Shown here piece after piece: positions 62,972 through 64,000 of a DNA stretch of 64,000 nucleotides (position 1 is the first letter of the stretch; the number at the start of each line of letters is the position of its first letter). This stretch comes from Triglochin maritima (lineage: Eukaryota; Streptophyta; Magnoliopsida; Alismatales; Juncaginaceae). The notes under the pieces are model-generated. The model was given only the letters and a program-made list of their open reading frames with translations. It was not told where the DNA came from and did no database searches. The stretch lies in assembly GCA_963682175.1 (NCBI GenBank), contig OY821779.1, forward strand, positions 2,306,501-2,370,500, written 5' to 3'. The position numbers and the translations under genes are program-made.

Positions 62972-64000
62972 TGCAATGGTTTGGTATTTTGTTATCGTAA
63001 ATACCTTCTAATTTTACCAAGCAATTGCATTGATAAATCGATAAATGTTGTTTTGGTTATGAAGAAGAAAACAAGGTCATTAACATAAAAAGGTCATTTT
63101 AATTCTAAGCATATTTTGAATCTTTATATGTAGACATTTGATTTAGATATGATTTATAGCCTAATTAAAGACGTTGATACTTCAGGAATTCCATTTTGTC
63201 TTAACTGTTTTCTCATTTTCTAGATAATTATTTCAGAGAAGTTACCATTTTTTTTATTTCATTTTGCAGCCTACGGTTCCTGGTGGAGATCATGGTTCCC
63301 TCTTTAAATCTTTATATGTAGGATGCAAGTCATGCAACCCATAGTTTGTAGCACAGTGAATAAAGTTGTATGATCAATCGTGTCATGAATGCTAGCAATT
63401 CAACGGGTAATTCACTCCCTAAGACGAGCTGTTAAGTATCTTCTTAAATCATGAAACTCAAGGTTTATTACTTATTAGTTACAAAATCTCAACATTCACC
63501 CCATCCAATATTCTGCAGTTTATTCTTGAATCTATATTGGTGAAATACTTAACAAGACTCGAATGTTGTTGGATGGGATTTCTTTCAGGTGAATTTTTAA
63601 CGATTTAAAAGAAAAAATTATAAAAGAAAAAAGCAAAGATTTTCTAAAAGTTTTAAAAGAAAAACAAAAGTATCTCAGGGAAAAATCCTATTGATTGTTG
63701 CTTTCTCCATATGAGTTTTTCAATTTTTCCTAATAAATATTTAGTCACAAAATGATTTTTTTTAGTGAACGTGTCATAACTAATGACTCTTTTTTTGTTT
63801 TGTAAAAACAAGCTTATTTTTTTCTATTTATTTGTATCACAACAATATGGATTGTACCTAGGAAGAGAATGAATCAATTATTAAACCTTGGGTGAAATAT
63901 TTTTTTACCTATTTCTTTGGACAATCTATTATTTACAACATCTTCCCAACTTGTTTCACCATAAATAATGGCATATGATAATAAGCTCTGGTGTTGTCAG
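62972..64000. other. 3' region of the RING gene and window edge
   Basis: Contains the RING gene 3' UTR, possibly with a UTR intron ending at TTTTGCAG near 63270. Otherwise AT-rich, with no gene recognised. Confidence 0.45.

Overview
The window is nuclear DNA of a flowering plant, most likely a eudicot. Genes carry many short GT-AG introns, the products belong to land-plant families (bifunctional DHFR-TS, Sec14-nodulin SFH protein, MORN protein, RING-H2 protein, plant alpha carbonic anhydrase, a DELLA relic), and the AT-rich spacers are packed with plant-type transposons. I assembled gene models by hand from splice signals and reading phase; no transcript evidence was available.

Layout. 1.9-3.2 kb (-): small two-membrane-span protein, divergent from an OTU deubiquitinase at 3.9-7.1 kb (+). 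8.0-10.4 kb (-) and 14.0-18.1 kb (-): two tandem DHFR-TS copies flanking a small coiled-coil gene at 12.3-13.1 kb (+) whose promoter carries an E2F-type site. The right copy is a complete 543-residue enzyme. The left copy keeps an open frame over nine exons but has lost the TS catalytic cysteine, dUMP-binding residues, a whole TS exon and a DHFR substrate-binding arginine. 18.8-20.6 kb: MULE with a 9-bp target duplication. 20.9-27.6 kb: DELLA/GRAS pseudogene split by a decayed Ty1/copia element. 29.4-30.1 kb: solo LTR. 31.4-37.0 kb (+): 14-exon SFH phosphatidylinositol-transfer protein with a small hAT element in intron 7. 39.6-41.9 kb (-): alpha carbonic anhydrase with a 4-bp frameshift and two CACTA-type ends in and beside it. 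42.5-49.3 kb: DNA transposons, including a hAT-like element carrying a fragment that looks like a captured plastid PPR gene. 50.3-52.5 kb (-): MORN-repeat membrane protein. 54.9-56.2 kb: TIR element filled with a palindromic array. 57.8-60.0 kb: long putative solo LTR with an array of the palindrome GGTCGACC. 62.1-63.0 kb (+): RING-H2 E3 ligase.

The genes form no operon-like unit. The most interesting biology is the tandem pairing of a working DHFR-TS with an open-frame, apparently catalytically dead paralogue. This fits a regulatory pseudoenzyme such as the one reported for Arabidopsis DHFR-TS3. The second theme is transposon activity: target-site duplications can be read directly for six insertions (18.8, 21.1, 29.4, 33.5, 44.2 and 47.9 kb) and more tentatively for two others.
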